In this document: positions 6,389 to 6,432 of the stretch, piece by piece | How the letters are laid out: every line of letters starts with the position of its first letter | Numbering within the stretch: position 1 is the stretch's first letter | Source of the DNA: Chitinophagaceae bacterium UBA4407 | GTDB lineage: Bacteria; Bacteroidota; Bacteroidia; Chitinophagales; Chitinophagaceae | Assembly: GCA_002390845.1 (NCBI GenBank) | Contig: DGQT01000099.1 | Span: forward strand, 104,817 to 111,248 | DNA length: 6,432 nt | Reading direction: 5' to 3' | Position numbers and translations under genes: made by a program | The notes under the pieces: model-generated | What the model was told of the DNA's origin: nothing | Seen by the model: the letters and a program-made list of their open reading frames with translations, nothing else | The model's database searches: none

Positions 6389-6432
6389 CAAAAGCCTCAT
6401 AGTGCCACTTCAGCCCGGCCAATCATTGTCTT

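Larger units (their letters stand above)
6179..6420. repeat. Element B: 242-bp inverted-repeat-bounded palindrome cluster
   Basis: The ends mirror each other and resemble element A. The left side is CCGGGC (6181-6186), 24 nt, then TTGCCACGCTC (6211-6221). The right side is GTGCGACGCAA (6378-6388), 24 nt, then GCCCGG (6413-6418). Within the spacers a perfect 10-bp inverted pair adds to the symmetry: ATGAGGCTTT (6199-6208) and AAAGCCTCAT (6391-6400), each 12 nt from its GC box. The interior holds at least three further palindromes. It starts about 10 bp after the response-regulator stop, so it may also serve as the transcript end of the two-component operon. No gene is credible inside. Confidence 0.6.

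Noticed and set aside
6179..6420. Integron attC-like site
   Set aside because: The ends do not carry RYYYAAC/GTTRRRY core sites, there is no cassette arrangement, and no integrase is in the window.

Overview
The window looks like a chromosomal segment of a Bacteroidota member, probably Chitinophagaceae or a close relative. The base composition is AT-rich and no gene has a convincing Shine-Dalgarno sequence; start codons instead sit in A/T-rich leaders. The sensor kinase has the propeller plus Y_Y_Y plus LytS-type layout common in this phylum. The taxonomic placement is inference from gene style, not from a marker gene. All five protein genes are on the + strand.

Region 1 (about 1-1926) holds three small genes. 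The first encodes a cytosolic YbjN/secretion-chaperone-like protein (72-521). The second encodes a membrane protein with three predicted transmembrane segments and a DUF3592-like extracytoplasmic part (606-1265). The third encodes a lipoprotein with a DUF1566 (Lcl C-terminal-like) domain (1345-1926). The gaps of about 80 bp carry small hairpins and nothing else that can be supported. A shared function is not evident.

Region 2 (1927-2317) is 391 bp without a gene. Most of it is a roughly 295-bp non-coding element (element A, 1968-2262). Its two ends are inverted copies of a bipartite motif: a GC-rich box, 23 nt, then TTGCGTCGCAC. Inside it is a strong 16-bp hairpin.

Region 3 (2318-6169) is a two-gene two-component operon. 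A 1024-residue membrane histidine kinase (periplasmic propeller repeats, Y_Y_Y domain, one transmembrane helix, LytS/YehU-type kinase) is followed 6 nt later by a LytTR-family response regulator. The propeller part would sense an unknown signal outside the cytoplasm. The kinase would phosphorylate Asp57 of the regulator, whose LytTR domain binds DNA. The targets are not visible here.

Region 4 (6170-6432) is non-coding and contains a second, related inverted-repeat element (element B, about 6179-6420). It has the same bipartite ends with 24-nt spacing and several stacked palindromes, including a 33-bp near-perfect palindrome built of four GTYRAC hexamers on a 7-bp period. The two elements bracket the two-component operon. 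They are the most unusual part of the window and look like a dispersed family of small non-autonomous or structural repeats.
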